From Halodesulfovibrio aestuarii (GTDB lineage Bacteria; Desulfobacterota; Desulfovibrionia; Desulfovibrionales; Desulfovibrionaceae): 64,000 nucleotides of DNA. The notes beneath the pieces were generated by a model, which was not told where the DNA came from, did no database searches, and saw only the letters and a list, made by a program, of their open reading frames with translations. The translations under genes and the position numbers were made by a program. Where the stretch lies: assembly GCF_050571805.1 (NCBI RefSeq), contig NZ_CP192219.1; one strand, 5' to 3'. Shown in pieces: positions 44,798 to 53,595 of the stretch. Positions within the stretch are counted from its first letter, which is position 1. Each line of letters starts with the position of its first letter.

Positions 44798-46162
44798 TTA
44801 CTTTTCATCAATCGAGCAAGGCTCGCTGATAAGGACGGTATGTTCAAAATCAAGAAGTGTTGATTGTCCTGTAGATTCCATAACTGCACGCCAGTAGTCT
44901 GAGTGAGTATTAAGTTTACGACGTTTTCGGGTTACGAGGCGTAATGGAAGATGTATGAATCTGTCCATAAGTTTCGACACAACCATTGATGTTTTTCCAG
45001 CCATGGCGGCATGCACTGCATTCTGCCCGAGGAATCCGCAATAAACTCTGTCGTTGGCGTTAGCAGGTACAGAGCGGATAATGTAGCTTGGATCAATAAG
45101 TTTCAGGGAATGAGGTATGTTGCGCTCGTTCAGATAAGCATGGATTTCCTCTTTGAGGAATCCCATGATGTCCCCCAGAACTTTGTTTCCTGAGGCATCT
45201 TTTAAGTTTGTGTCGGAAAGCAGATGCTGTCCTGCGCCTTCTGCTATAACAATAACAGCATGACGACGAGCTAGCAGGCGTTCTTCCAGATCTTTAAGCA
45301 GCCCATTTTCACCGTGCAGATAAAACTCTTTTTCTGGAATGAGCACATAGTTTACTTCTTTGAGAGATAGTGATGCATGGGCTGCTATGAAGCCGGATTC
45401 GCGTCCCATGAGTTTAACAAGGCCAATGCCGTTCATAGAGCCTTGTGCTTCCGTATGTGCACATTGGATAGCTTCTGTTGCCTTATCGACAGCAGTTTCA
45501 AATCCGAAGGTCTGTGGAATAAAATCGATATCATTATCAATGGTTTTAGGAACCCCGATAACTGAAATTTTCAGCTGACGTTTGGTTACCTCGTCGACGA
45601 TTGCACATGCGGCTTTCATGGTTCCGTCGCCGCCGATCATGAACAGACAGCTAATGTTGAGGCGTTCCAATGCGTCTACAATTTCCTCAGTAGACTGTGG
45701 CCCTCGGGAAGACCCGAGGATTGTGCCTCCTAGCAGGTGGATATGGGCAATCATTTCTGGCGTAAGTTCAATAACGTCGTGTCCGTATTTAGGGATAAAG
45801 CCTTCCAGCCCGTACTTGATACCAAGGACGCTGCTTACGTGATAATTATGAAATGCCGCCATAACGATGGAGCGGATAACTTCGTTGATGCCGGGGCATA
45901 GTCCGCCACAGGTTACAATTGCACATTTTGTTTTAGGGGTATCAAAAAATACATGCTGGCGTGGGCCTGCTTTTTCAAAATGAAGCGGGATTGGCTCGCC
46001 TGTAATTTCTTCCTGCAGTTCATTGTCTAGAAAAAACTCGACACCACGTGTGTCCGTCTCGAACTTGCATGCGGATAGAGGGGATGGAATTTTTGGGCAT
46101 CCTAGAGTGGGGATAGTAGTTGAAATCGTAACATCATTATATTGTGCGTGCTTTTTGGGCAT
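44798..46162 (-). CDS. pfkA: group II ATP-dependent 6-phosphofructokinase
   Basis: A 454-residue enzyme for the fructose 6-phosphate to fructose 1,6-bisphosphate step, of the long plant-like group. CAIVTCGGLCPGINEVIRSI is the phosphate-binding start, MIGGDGTMKAA is the ATP site, PKTIDNDIDF holds the catalytic Asp region, and MGRESGFIAAHA follows. Gly in GGDGT (not Asp as in PPi enzymes) together with Lys in PKTIDND is the mixed signature typical of ATP users in this group, so ATP is the likely donor, though PPi use needs testing. The start at 46162 follows AAGGAG. Monocistronic. Confidence 0.88.
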   Translation of the reverse strand: MPKKHAQYNDVTISTTIPTLGCPKIPSPLSACKFETDTRGVEFFLDNELQEEITGEPIPLHFEKAGPRQHVFFDTPKTKCAIVTCGGLCPGINEVIRSIVMAAFHNYHVSSVLGIKYGLEGFIPKYGHDVIELTPEMIAHIHLLGGTILGSSRGPQSTEEIVDALERLNISCLFMIGGDGTMKAACAIVDEVTKRQLKISVIGVPKTIDNDIDFIPQTFGFETAVDKATEAIQCAHTEAQGSMNGIGLVKLMGRESGFIAAHASLSLKEVNYVLIPEKEFYLHGENGLLKDLEERLLARRHAVIVIAEGAGQHLLSDTNLKDASGNKVLGDIMGFLKEEIHAYLNERNIPHSLKLIDPSYIIRSVPANANDRVYCGFLGQNAVHAAMAGKTSMVVSKLMDRFIHLPLRLVTRKRRKLNTHSDYWRAVMESTGQSTLLDFEHTVLISEPCSIDEK

Positions 46163-46419
46163 TGATATGCTCCTTAGATGTAGCTGTCGGGCGTATTGTT
46201 ATTTGTTATCGTAGCCCATAATATACATTGTGATTTGTTTTAGGGCAAATTTGAAGCAGAATCATGACATAATGTAGAAAAATATGTTGCTTCTGGACAG
46301 GCAGAGGGAAACCGCCTAATTTTATCCCGCATTTCAGAATGTGGCTTTGTTGTGTATAGTCCTGTTCTGAATAGTGGGACATTGTCATGTACTGACTATA
46401 TACTTAATTCGAGTTTGTT
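46163..46419. other. divergent intergenic region
   Basis: The 257-bp gap between the phosphofructokinase and pdxA genes. No ORF with a ribosome site. It must hold divergent promoters, none clear enough to mark. Confidence 0.35.
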
Positions 46420-47427
46420 ATGCCAAAAAAAACGCTTCTTATTACACTTGGTGATGCAAATGGACTCGGGCCGGAGTTGGCCTGCCGTCTGTTTGGTCAA
46501 GATATCTTTATCGCGGCGAAGCGTCCGATAATAATGATCGGCTCGGCTGCCTCTTTGCTGGTGCATACCGAGCGACTCAATATGGACCCGTTTTGGGAGA
46601 CGATCGAGTCTCCGCGTGAGATTATAAGTAAGGCATACGGGGTCTATCTGTATGAACCTCCTTCAATCCGCAATATTCCAGTTACAGTTGGTCAAGCAAC
46701 TAAAGAAGGTGGTTTTATTGCGGGTGAGTCTTTGCAGGCCGCTTGTCAGTGCATTACCGATGGTATTGCCACAGGTATGGTGACCTTGCCCTTGCATAAA
46801 GCAATGTTGCAGGAAGCAGGGTTTGATTTTCCGGGGCATACAGAGTTTTTAGCACGATATGCGGGGCTTGGTGATGATGAAGTCTGCATGCATTTGTGTG
46901 GTGACATTTTGCGGGTAAGCCTCGTAACAACACATCCTCCGCTCCGTGATGTTGCAGATATGATTACTGAAGAGCGTTTGTTGCGAACCTTCAGGCTGAC
47001 TGATGCTTTTATGAAGCAAATAGGGCACGGAGACCGGCCAATAGCTGTATGTGGTTTAAATCCGCATGCTGGTGAATCCGGCAAGATCGGTACTGAGGAT
47101 CAGGAGATTGTTGAGCCAGCTGTGCGTAAAGCTCAGGAAATGGGTATGAATATTGAAGGTCCGTTTCCTGCTGATACCTTGTTCCACAAGGCTGCACGCG
47201 GTGTATATTCTTCTGTAGTGGCTATGTATCATGATCAAGGACTTGCTCCTCTGAAATTGCTCCACTTCTCAGAAGCCGTTAACGTGACTCTCGGCTTGCC
47301 GTTTGTGCGTACATCGGTCGATCATGGTACGGGCTTCGACATTGTAGGCAAAGACATTGCCCATACAAATAGTTTCAGAGAAGCCATACGCCTTGCGATT
47401 TTAATGCTGGAAGGCGATGAACTGTAA
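46420..47427 (+). CDS. pdxA: 4-hydroxythreonine-4-phosphate dehydrogenase
   Basis: A 335-residue NAD-dependent enzyme of the PdxA/PdxB pyridoxal 5-phosphate route. The opening LITLGDANGLGPELACRL is typical (usual form GDPAGIGPE), FPGHTEFLARYAG holds the first metal His, LNPHAGESGKIGTED the second, MYHDQGLAPLK the third, and TSVDHGTGFDIVGK closes the active site. Ala-Asn replaces the usual Pro-Ala in the first motif. A weak ribosome site precedes the ATG. It carries its own terminator and is followed 107 bp later by the hydantoinase gene. Confidence 0.9.
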   Translation: MPKKTLLITLGDANGLGPELACRLFGQDIFIAAKRPIIMIGSAASLLVHTERLNMDPFWETIESPREIISKAYGVYLYEPPSIRNIPVTVGQATKEGGFIAGESLQAACQCITDGIATGMVTLPLHKAMLQEAGFDFPGHTEFLARYAGLGDDEVCMHLCGDILRVSLVTTHPPLRDVADMITEERLLRTFRLTDAFMKQIGHGDRPIAVCGLNPHAGESGKIGTEDQEIVEPAVRKAQEMGMNIEGPFPADTLFHKAARGVYSSVVAMYHDQGLAPLKLLHFSEAVNVTLGLPFVRTSVDHGTGFDIVGKDIAHTNSFREAIRLAILMLEGDEL

Positions 47428-47452
47428 TCTGCTTTTTATTTTGATATTACTG

Positions 47453-47493
47453 GGCAGACAATGACACATTACTTGGCATTGTCTGCCTTTTTT
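47453..47493 (+). terminator. terminator after pdxA
   Basis: GGCAGACAATG (47453-47463) pairs perfectly with CATTGTCTGCC (47477-47487), followed by TTTTTT. Confidence 0.88.
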
Positions 47494-47533
47494 GCATACA
47501 CTGATGATTCTACAGGTAATATAGGAGGAAACC

Positions 47534-49213
47534 ATGCTTATTGGTATTGATGTCGGCGGCACGCATACCGACGCAGTGGCCGTTGAGAATGGGAAAGTGG
47601 TTGCCTCGGGAAAAGTGCCCACAGTGCACGATGATTTACTGTCATCGGTACTGGGTGCGCTTGAGATAGTGCTTGAGGGTGTTTCTCCAGAAGATGTAAC
47701 ACGCCTTAATTTATCAACGACACTTTCAACAAATGCCATAGTTGAAGGACGTACAGATGATGTTGGTGTGATTGTTTCTTCAGGCCCCGGCATTGATCCG
47801 TATAATTTTCAGACCGGCAAATTTTATTTTCCTGTCAAAGGGTCTATTGACCATAGAGGGGAAGAGGTCGCCCCTGTCGCTGAGAAAGAAGTCATGGATG
47901 CTTTTGACACGTGTGTTGCGGCGGGAGTTACCTCGTTTGCCGCTGTTAGTAAGTTTTCTACAAGAAATCCTGCGCATGAAGAACGCATTGCGGAATTAGT
48001 TGCTTCTAAAAGTGATGTGATATCGTTAGGGCATCGTTTTTCCGGTCAACTCGGTTTTCCACGTCGCATTGCAACGGCTTACTACAACGCTGCTGTCTGG
48101 CGTCTCTATAACAGGTTTGCAGATGCTGTTGAAGCTGGAGTATGGGCAAAGGGGATTACTGCTCCTGTGAACATTCTTAAAGCTGATGGCGGGACAATGC
48201 CGCTTGAACGTTCTCGTGAGCTTCCTGTTGAGTCTATACTCTCAGGGCCTGCTGCCAGTGTTATGGGCGTGTTAGCGCAGCGCTGTGTTGGGGAAAAGTG
48301 TTCAAAGTCGGACTCACTGGAAGGTGAAACACTTATTCTTGATATCGGCGGTACGACCACGGACATAGCCTTGTTGGTAGCGGCGACACCCCTTGTAGAA
48401 AAAGACGGTATTTCCGTCGGTAGTTTCCCAACCTTGGTGCATGCGTTAAAAACTCGTTCCATAGGTGTCGGTGGTGACTCCGCGTTACGCTATTCAGCCG
48501 GTGCGCTACGTGTGGGGCCGGAACGAAAAGGTGTCTGTATGGCTGAAGGCGGAAGCAGCCCTGCGCTAATGGATGCACTTATTTACTGCGGGCATGCGTC
48601 TTTTGGTGATACTTCCGCGAGTCGGCATGGAATCGAACATTTTGCAGATCAATGTGGAATGGAGCCGTCAGCACTGGCAATGTCCGCAATTACCCTTGCG
48701 GTGAAAACAATATCACGGGCAGTGCATGAGTTTATCGAGGAAGTGAACAGCACTCCTGTATATACTATTCGAGAAATTTTGAGCGGGGATGAACTGACAC
48801 CGACTCAGGTAAGCATTATGGGAGGGCCGGCAAAAGCTTTTCAGACATTACTTGCCGAAGAATTGCATGTGCCGGTGTATACTGTTCCACAGTACTCTGT
48901 GGCTAATGCCATTGGTGCTGCAATGACAAAGCCGACTTTTGAGCTGGAACTGTTTGCAGATACGGAAGCACAGACCCTTTTTATTCCTGTAGTAGGGGAG
49001 CGCCGCAGTGTTTCTTCAAATTATAAGTTGATTGATGCTGTACTGGATGCAAAAGAAGCTATGGTCGAGTACTTCTCGCAACGTAATATCATTATAAGTG
49101 CTGACGAGATAGAAGTGACTGAGCAGCAATCTTTCAATATGATTGGCGATTATGGCACGGTTGGAAGAAATATCCGTGTTAAATGTCAGATAACACCAGG
49201 AGTTGAAATATAG
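47534..49213 (+). CDS. hydantoinase/oxoprolinase family protein (HyuA-type)
   Basis: A 559-residue actin-fold ATPase of the HyuA group, whose members open hydantoin or 5-oxoproline rings with ATP. LIGIDVGGTHTDAVAVENG at the N-terminus is the phosphate loop; SLGHRFSGQLGFPRRIATAYYNA and ESILSGPAASVMG lie in the middle; TLILDIGGTTTDIALL is the second phosphate loop. The partner HyuB subunit is not adjacent, and the 559 residues match single-subunit family members. AGGAGGAAACC precedes the ATG. It overlaps by coupling with the next gene, whose ATG is 1 bp after this stop. The substrate is unknown. Confidence 0.85.
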   Translation: MLIGIDVGGTHTDAVAVENGKVVASGKVPTVHDDLLSSVLGALEIVLEGVSPEDVTRLNLSTTLSTNAIVEGRTDDVGVIVSSGPGIDPYNFQTGKFYFPVKGSIDHRGEEVAPVAEKEVMDAFDTCVAAGVTSFAAVSKFSTRNPAHEERIAELVASKSDVISLGHRFSGQLGFPRRIATAYYNAAVWRLYNRFADAVEAGVWAKGITAPVNILKADGGTMPLERSRELPVESILSGPAASVMGVLAQRCVGEKCSKSDSLEGETLILDIGGTTTDIALLVAATPLVEKDGISVGSFPTLVHALKTRSIGVGGDSALRYSAGALRVGPERKGVCMAEGGSSPALMDALIYCGHASFGDTSASRHGIEHFADQCGMEPSALAMSAITLAVKTISRAVHEFIEEVNSTPVYTIREILSGDELTPTQVSIMGGPAKAFQTLLAEELHVPVYTVPQYSVANAIGAAMTKPTFELELFADTEAQTLFIPVVGERRSVSSNYKLIDAVLDAKEAMVEYFSQRNIIISADEIEVTEQQSFNMIGDYGTVGRNIRVKCQITPGVEI

Positions 49214-49214
49214 G

Positions 49215-50360
49215 ATGCCTAAGATTCTAGCATACTGCGTATTACTTATCCTGCTTGCAACGCAAAGTTTTGCTATGCAGGCAACGGAACTCCAATCTCC
49301 CGAAGTTTCTCTTAAAACTATGATTGGTCAAATGATCATGGTGGGATTTCGTGGAGAGGGCGCCACTACCGCACGCGTTTTGTTGCGGGACATAAAGGAA
49401 CATCAGATAGGTGGTGTTATTTTATTTGATAAAGATTGTCTTAGACCTCAGGCAGTGCGGAATATCATCAGTAAAGAGCAAGTACATGATCTTATTTCTG
49501 CATTGCAGGACGTTTCAACAATTCCCTTGTTTGTTGCTATAGATCAGGAAGGAGGACGTGTTTCACGGTTTAAGCCGAGTCATGGTTTTGCCGGAACGCC
49601 TTCTGCGCAAAAATTAGGCGAATTGCCTGTAAGTGAAACATTTGCAGCAGGGGAACATACTGGAGCATATCTTGAGTCGGTTGGCGTGAATATGAACTTT
49701 GCGCCAGTGCTGGATGTAAATGTAAATCCAGAATCTCCAGTTATAGGTGCCATAGAGCGTAGTTACAGTGCTGATCCTTCTAAGGTTGCTACGTACGGGC
49801 ATGCTTTTGCTCAGGGCATGGCACGCCATGGTATCATTTCAGGATATAAACATTTCCCCGGGCACGGAAGTTCTCTTTCAGATTCCCATAAGGGTTTGCC
49901 TGACGTAACAAAGACGTGGTCAAAGGATGAACTTATTCCTTATGCTGAACTGTTAGGAAAAGAACCGTTGCATGTCCTTATGGTAGGACACCTGTATAAC
50001 CGTAAACTTGATGCGGATACGCCGACGTCATTATCATATCCCGTTATAACAGAAGTGCTTCGTGACCAGCTTGGATACGACGGTGTTGTTGTGACTGATG
50101 ATCTCCAGATGAAGGCCATAACAAATGAGTATCCTATAGATGAAGCCGCAGTGAAAGCCGTACAGGCTGGGAGTGATATTCTGCTTGCAGGGAATAATTT
50201 GGTATATGATCCACAAATAGTCTGTAAGCTTGTGACCGCTCTTACATGGGCAGTGCATAATGGGGAACTACCGATTGAACGGATTCGTCAGTCTTATGAA
50301 CGAATTATGAAGCTTAAACGTGAATCGGGGCTGTTTGTGGAAGAGGCTTTGAAAGAATAG
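49215..50360 (+). CDS. nagZ: exported GH3 beta-N-acetylhexosaminidase-like enzyme
   Basis: A 381-residue GH3 glycosidase of the NagZ type, which removes N-acetylglucosamine from peptidoglycan fragments. A signal peptide (about residues 1-20) is unusual for NagZ of gamma-proteobacteria, which is cytoplasmic, and places this one in the periplasm. The catalytic His/Asp loop is KHFPGHGSSLSDSHKGLP near residue 218-235, and the nucleophile Asp is in GVVVTDDLQMKAI near 300. The ATG at 49215 follows the hyuA-type stop by one base; the GGAG lies 12 bases upstream. A terminator follows. The exported location and pairing are the notable points. Confidence 0.88.
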   Translation: MPKILAYCVLLILLATQSFAMQATELQSPEVSLKTMIGQMIMVGFRGEGATTARVLLRDIKEHQIGGVILFDKDCLRPQAVRNIISKEQVHDLISALQDVSTIPLFVAIDQEGGRVSRFKPSHGFAGTPSAQKLGELPVSETFAAGEHTGAYLESVGVNMNFAPVLDVNVNPESPVIGAIERSYSADPSKVATYGHAFAQGMARHGIISGYKHFPGHGSSLSDSHKGLPDVTKTWSKDELIPYAELLGKEPLHVLMVGHLYNRKLDADTPTSLSYPVITEVLRDQLGYDGVVVTDDLQMKAITNEYPIDEAAVKAVQAGSDILLAGNNLVYDPQIVCKLVTALTWAVHNGELPIERIRQSYERIMKLKRESGLFVEEALKE

Positions 50361-50401
50361 CGATCTGCATAATAACGATTTTGAACAAGCTGTTATACAA
50401 T

Positions 50402-50437
50402 AAAAGGGTGGAGATTCAACTCCACCCTTTTATTTTT
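50402..50437. terminator. terminator after the GH3 gene
   Basis: AAAAGGGTGGA (50402-50412) pairs with TCCACCCTTTT (50421-50431), then TATTTTT. Confidence 0.88.
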
Positions 50438-50650
50438 ATGTACGGTGCTGACGGTCAACTTATTTAGTAGCGTGAAGAAAGCTATGTTTCTTGCAGGGAG
50501 ATGTGTTGTTGACGAAGGACGTTTTTTGCTACGTTATGTTTCAAGTTAGCGATGCATTCTGTTTTAGTAAAATCTTGCAGGAATGCAAGGTGCGGTAGGA
50601 GCAATGTGACAACACAGAGAAGTACCTTTTTTGGGATACAGACCTTGGTG
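50438..50650. other. intergenic region, no convincing gene
   Basis: A minus-strand frame continues from inside the VTT gene to 50482 with a hydrophobic stretch, but no start codon with a ribosome site lies outside that gene. I treat the region as non-coding. Confidence 0.4.
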
Positions 50651-51325
50651 TTACGCGTCTTGTTCCAATTGCGAAGAAAGATACCGATATTTTTTATACA
50701 ACCGCACTCCAAGTGCTGAGGAAAGGATAAAGAGCACTGCACTGACGCTTGTGCGAAGAACCGGCTCAACGGTGATACCGCTTCCTAAGAGAGAGAATAT
50801 AATAGTTTGCGGCATATACCCTAGAGAAGAACCGGCGACAAAAGGTAGGGGCCGGATATTGCTTACTCCGGCAATAACGTTTGTAGCCAGATTGCTGCCG
50901 ACTGGAAGCATGCGGACAATCATTGCTGTCTGAAAGGGTGAGTTCTGCAGGAAACTATTAATACCTTGGAGATGGTTCGGAAATTTGCGGTTGATTGTTT
51001 CTTGACCGAGAAAACGGGCTATCCAGAAGCAGCATGTGCATCCCAGTGTAACTGCGGTAATTGCGGCTAAGAATCCGTGGGCAGCACCAAATGCATATCC
51101 CGCACAAAAAGCAGAGAGTTGTCTTGGAATACCCATTCCCGTAAGTAGAGCGGCAAGTCCTACAAAAAGAAGAACTCCCTGTATCCCTGTAGCTCTAATA
51201 TGTGTATCTACCCATTCGGGTTCTAAAAATTCAGCGATACCGAGTTTTCGAAGGGTAAGTACTACTGCAACAAGCAATCCAATGACTGCAAGGTTGATAA
51301 AAACTTTTTTTTGATTTGAAGACAT
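50651..51325 (-). CDS. TVP38/TMEM64 (VTT domain) membrane protein
   Basis: A 224-residue inner membrane protein of the VTT/DedA-like superfamily. An N-terminal helix is followed by a soluble loop and the VTT core: LLTGMGIPRQLSAFCAGYAFGAAHGFLAAI with the re-entrant Gly/Pro segment, then PFQTAMIVRMLPVGSNLATNVIAGVSNI with the characteristic Arg, and two closing helices. Members of the superfamily include lipid scramblases and flippases; the substrate here is not known. GGGGAA precedes the ATG. It lies upstream of no other gene in its direction. Confidence 0.88.
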   Translation of the reverse strand: MSSNQKKVFINLAVIGLLVAVVLTLRKLGIAEFLEPEWVDTHIRATGIQGVLLFVGLAALLTGMGIPRQLSAFCAGYAFGAAHGFLAAITAVTLGCTCCFWIARFLGQETINRKFPNHLQGINSFLQNSPFQTAMIVRMLPVGSNLATNVIAGVSNIRPLPFVAGSSLGYMPQTIIFSLLGSGITVEPVLRTSVSAVLFILSSALGVRLYKKYRYLSSQLEQDA

Positions 51326-51419
51326 AATTTCCCCTGCATTGATGGAAAAAAATCACCAAGCAGTTGGTCTACGGATACTGTGTATAGCGTATTGTAATGT
51401 ATACGTTTAAAAATATGGC

Positions 51420-52151
51420 TTATAAGTTCCGGTCTTTAATAGAGTAACGGAAATGACGGCTCTGCATCCAGCGAATAGCTAGTAAGTCAAGGAAGGTAGC
51501 TTTGGCTCGATCGAGGATGCCATACTTGGATTCCCCATGCTGACGATGTCTATGGTTCACAGGTACTTCAGAAACCGTGGCACCCTGCATTTTCATGAGT
51601 GTAGGGAGAAATCTATGCATGCCGGTAAGCATTGGGATTTTCTGAACCATTTTGGTATCCATAACCTTAAGAGAGCAACCGGTATCTTTAACGGTTTCGC
51701 GGCTTAATTTGTTACGGATTGCGTTACCAATTTTTGAAGCAACTTTTTTTTGTAATGTGTCCTGACGCTTCTGGCGCCAGCCTATAACCATGGTGTAACC
51801 TCGTTCGTATTCACGAAGAAGGGCAGGAATGTCAGCAGGGTCATTTTGTAAATCTGCATCAATTGTAATGACCACATCAGTTGTTGCCGCATCAAAACCT
51901 GCTTTGAATGCAGCAGACTGGCCGCAGTTTTCTGCAAAAGCAATATATTTCACTTCAGGATGCTCTTCGCCCATGGAGCGAATGACCTGTAGACTGTTAT
52001 CAGAACTTCCATCATCAACAAAAATCACTTGCCATTCTTTGTCGAGCGAGGAGAGTGCCTTATTGATTTCACCGAAGAGAAGTGGAAGGTTATCTTCTTC
52101 GTTGAATACAGGGACAACTATAGATAGGGAGTTAATATTTGTCATGCGCAT
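51420..52151 (-). CDS. GT2 glycosyltransferase, polyprenyl-phosphate sugar type
   Basis: A 243-residue GT-A glycosyltransferase like dolichyl-phosphate mannose synthase or the DPM/ArnC group, without their C-terminal membrane helices. SIVVPVFNEEDNLP near residue 9, VIFVDDGSSDNS and TIDADLQNDP (DXD equivalent, metal-binding) are intact, with GWRQKRQD and CSLKVM further on. It probably loads a sugar onto undecaprenyl phosphate for LPS or lipid modification. No ribosome site is clear; Met3 is an alternative start. The VTT protein gene 95 bp downstream on the same strand may be part of the same transcript. Confidence 0.85.
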   Translation of the reverse strand: MRMTNINSLSIVVPVFNEEDNLPLLFGEINKALSSLDKEWQVIFVDDGSSDNSLQVIRSMGEEHPEVKYIAFAENCGQSAAFKAGFDAATTDVVITIDADLQNDPADIPALLREYERGYTMVIGWRQKRQDTLQKKVASKIGNAIRNKLSRETVKDTGCSLKVMDTKMVQKIPMLTGMHRFLPTLMKMQGATVSEVPVNHRHRQHGESKYGILDRAKATFLDLLAIRWMQSRHFRYSIKDRNL

Positions 52152-52259
52152 GGTATAAAGCGATTGGTGCGGCTTGTAAATACGGATTAGTATATTCCAT
52201 TGAGCGTGCCGACATCAGTTAGTAATTGTGCAAAAAATAAAATTAATTGCTTAGTGTTG

Positions 52260-52288
52260 TTGACAGGGGAGACGAATCGGCATAGAAG
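52260..52288 (+). promoter_or_regulatory. sigma70 promoter of tRNA unit 1
   Basis: TTGACA (52260-52265) and TAGAAG (52283-52288) are separated by 17 bp, with the tRNA starting 15 bases later. Confidence 0.75.
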
Positions 52289-52302
52289 CTCTCTCACGAT
52301 GA

Positions 52303-52379
52303 CGCGGGGTGGAGCAGCTCGGTAGCTCGTCGGGCTCATAACCCGAAGGCCGCAGGTTCAAATCCTGTCCCCGCTACCA
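52303..52379 (+). tRNA. initiator tRNA-fMet (CAU), copy 1
   Basis: 77 nt with encoded CCA. The acceptor starts C-G-C-G-G-G-G, with the unpaired C1 against A72 that marks initiator tRNA. The anticodon stem has the three G-C pairs (CGGG/CCCG) around CTCATAA. Same sequence in copies 2 to 4. Confidence 0.97.
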
Positions 52380-52393
52380 AAAGAAAATGATTC

Positions 52394-52470
52394 AGGGGTG
52401 TAGTTCCAACGGCTAGAACGCCGGTCTCCAAAACCGGATGTTGGGAGTTCGAATCTCTCCACCCCTGCCA
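52394..52470 (+). tRNA. tRNA-Trp (CCA), copy 1
   Basis: 77 nt with encoded CCA. The acceptor AGGGGTG pairs with CACCCCT, the anticodon loop is CTCCAAA (anticodon CCA) and the T arm reads GGAGTTCGAATCTCTCC. It shares its transcript with fMet copy 1; a terminator (AGATTCAG/CTGAATCT, 52529-52553) follows. Confidence 0.97.
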
Positions 52471-52528
52471 TTAACTACTTTTCGGGATATTCCTGATTTG
52501 GTGCTTAATGGATCAAATATAAGATTTC

Positions 52529-52558
52529 AGATTCAGCTTTTTTGTCTGAATCTTTTTT
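52529..52558 (+). terminator. terminator of tRNA unit 1
   Basis: AGATTCAG (52529-52536) pairs with CTGAATCT (52546-52553) and a T run follows. Confidence 0.85.
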
Positions 52559-52622
52559 TATGACTTTAAAATGGCATAACTCGTTAGAACGGGCTGCCAG
52601 TTGCGAAGTGCATATACGGTGA

Positions 52623-52699
52623 CGCGGGGTGGAGCAGCTCGGTAGCTCGTCGGGCTCATAACCCGAAGGCCGCAGGTTCAAATCCTGTCCCCGCTACCA
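52623..52699 (+). tRNA. initiator tRNA-fMet (CAU), copy 2
   Basis: Identical to copy 1 over 77 nt, including C1-A72 mismatch and CCA. It is 320 bp downstream of copy 1 and is followed by a second tRNA-Trp. The upstream sequence (GCGAAGTGCATATACGG) recurs before copy 3, so these two share an upstream segment different from that of copies 4 and 5. Confidence 0.97.
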
Positions 52700-52711
52700 A
52701 AAAAATGATTC

Positions 52712-52788
52712 AGGGGTGTAGTTCCAACGGCTAGAACGCCGGTCTCCAAAACCGGATGTTGGGAGTTCGAATCTCTCCACCCCTGCCA
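52712..52788 (+). tRNA. tRNA-Trp (CCA), copy 2
   Basis: Identical to tRNA-Trp copy 1 over the 77 nt, with only 12 bp to the preceding fMet. The following ATTCAGG/CCTGAAT hairpin (52850-52870) plus T run ends the unit. Confidence 0.97.
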
Positions 52789-52849
52789 TTAACTTCTTTT
52801 CGGGATATTCCGGATTTGATGTTTAATGGATTGAATATAATATATTAAG

Positions 52850-52876
52850 ATTCAGGGCACTGACCTGAATTTTTTA
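52850..52876 (+). terminator. terminator of tRNA unit 2
   Basis: ATTCAGG (52850-52856) pairs with CCTGAAT (52864-52870), followed by TTTTT. Confidence 0.8.
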
Positions 52877-52938
52877 TGACTTCAAACTAGCATTTGTTAT
52901 TAGAACGAATGGGTTGTAGCGAAGTGCATATATGATGG

Positions 52939-53015
52939 CGCGGGGTGGAGCAGCTCGGTAGCTCGTCGGGCTCATAACCCGAAGGCCGCAGGTTCAAATC
53001 CTGTCCCCGCTACCA
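52939..53015 (+). tRNA. initiator tRNA-fMet (CAU), copy 3
   Basis: Same 77-nt initiator tRNA, no Trp partner. A terminator AGACTCAG/CTGGGTCT (53026-53049, one G-U) with a long T run follows. Confidence 0.97.
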
Positions 53016-53025
53016 AAAATATACG

Positions 53026-53056
53026 AGACTCAGAAGTGATACTGGGTCTTTTTTTC
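53026..53056 (+). terminator. terminator of tRNA unit 3
   Basis: AGACTCAG (53026-53033) pairs with CTGGGTCT (53042-53049), with one G-U pair, then a T run. Confidence 0.85.
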
Positions 53057-53097
53057 TTTTTATTACGCCCCCACAGAAATAATTTTTTTGTTTCTTG

Positions 53098-53126
53098 TTG
53101 ACGGGCGATCTGGAAGGGCATAGATA
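53098..53126 (+). promoter_or_regulatory. sigma70 promoter of tRNA unit 4
   Basis: TTGACG (53098-53103) and TAGATA (53121-53126) are separated by 17 bp. Confidence 0.75.
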
Positions 53127-53140
53127 CCTTCTCACGATGA

Positions 53141-53217
53141 CGCGGGGTGGAGCAGCTCGGTAGCTCGTCGGGCTCATAACCCGAAGGCCGCAGGTTCAAA
53201 TCCTGTCCCCGCTACCA
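53141..53217 (+). tRNA. initiator tRNA-fMet (CAU), copy 4
   Basis: Identical to copies 1 to 3. Its promoter and upstream spacer are nearly the same as those of copy 5 (about 200 bp repeat unit). Confidence 0.97.
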
Positions 53218-53226
53218 TGAATATAT

Positions 53227-53258
53227 GAGATTCAGAAATGATTCTGAGTCTCTTTTTC
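53227..53258 (+). terminator. terminator of tRNA unit 4
   Basis: GAGATTCAGAA (53227-53237) pairs with TTCTGAGTCTC (53242-53252), one G-U, then a T run. Confidence 0.85.
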
Positions 53259-53298
53259 TTTTTATTACGCCTTACAGAAATAAAATTTTTGTTTCTTG

Positions 53299-53327
53299 TT
53301 GACGGGCGATCTGGAAGGGCATAGGTA
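53299..53327 (+). promoter_or_regulatory. sigma70 promoter of tRNA unit 5
   Basis: TTGACG (53299-53304) and TAGGTA (53322-53327) with a 17-bp gap. Confidence 0.7.
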
Positions 53328-53341
53328 CCTTCTCACGATGA

Positions 53342-53418
<77 letters not shown>

Positions 53419-53427
53419 TGAATAGTT

Positions 53428-53458
53428 AAGGTTCAGAAGTAATTCTGAACCTTTTTTT
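53428..53458 (+). terminator. terminator of tRNA unit 5
   Basis: AAGGTTCAGAA (53428-53438) pairs perfectly with TTCTGAACCTT (53443-53453), then a T run. Confidence 0.92.
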
Positions 53459-53531
53459 TGTGTCTATTGCATGAGGGTAAGGCTGTTTGTCTGCTCAATG
53501 TGTTAAATTTACTGAATAAAGTTTATACGTG

Positions 53532-53560
53532 TTGACAGAGGTGAAGCATCTGGTTATCAA
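53532..53560 (+). promoter_or_regulatory. sigma70 promoter of the ilv leader
   Basis: Consensus TTGACA (53532-53537), 17 bp, TATCAA (53555-53560). Transcription would start about 30 bp before the leader peptide ATG. Confidence 0.8.
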
Positions 53561-53595
53561 AAGTAATAACAACTTTGTAAAACTCGGAAGAACAT

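Noticed and set aside
50482..50769. Minus-strand 95-codon frame beyond the VTT gene with a hydrophobic stretch
   Set aside because: It overlaps the end of the VTT gene, and outside that gene there is no start codon with a ribosome site.
52972..53199. Minus-strand 75-codon frame within the tRNA array
   Set aside because: It runs across the complement of two tRNA genes and is a repeat artefact.
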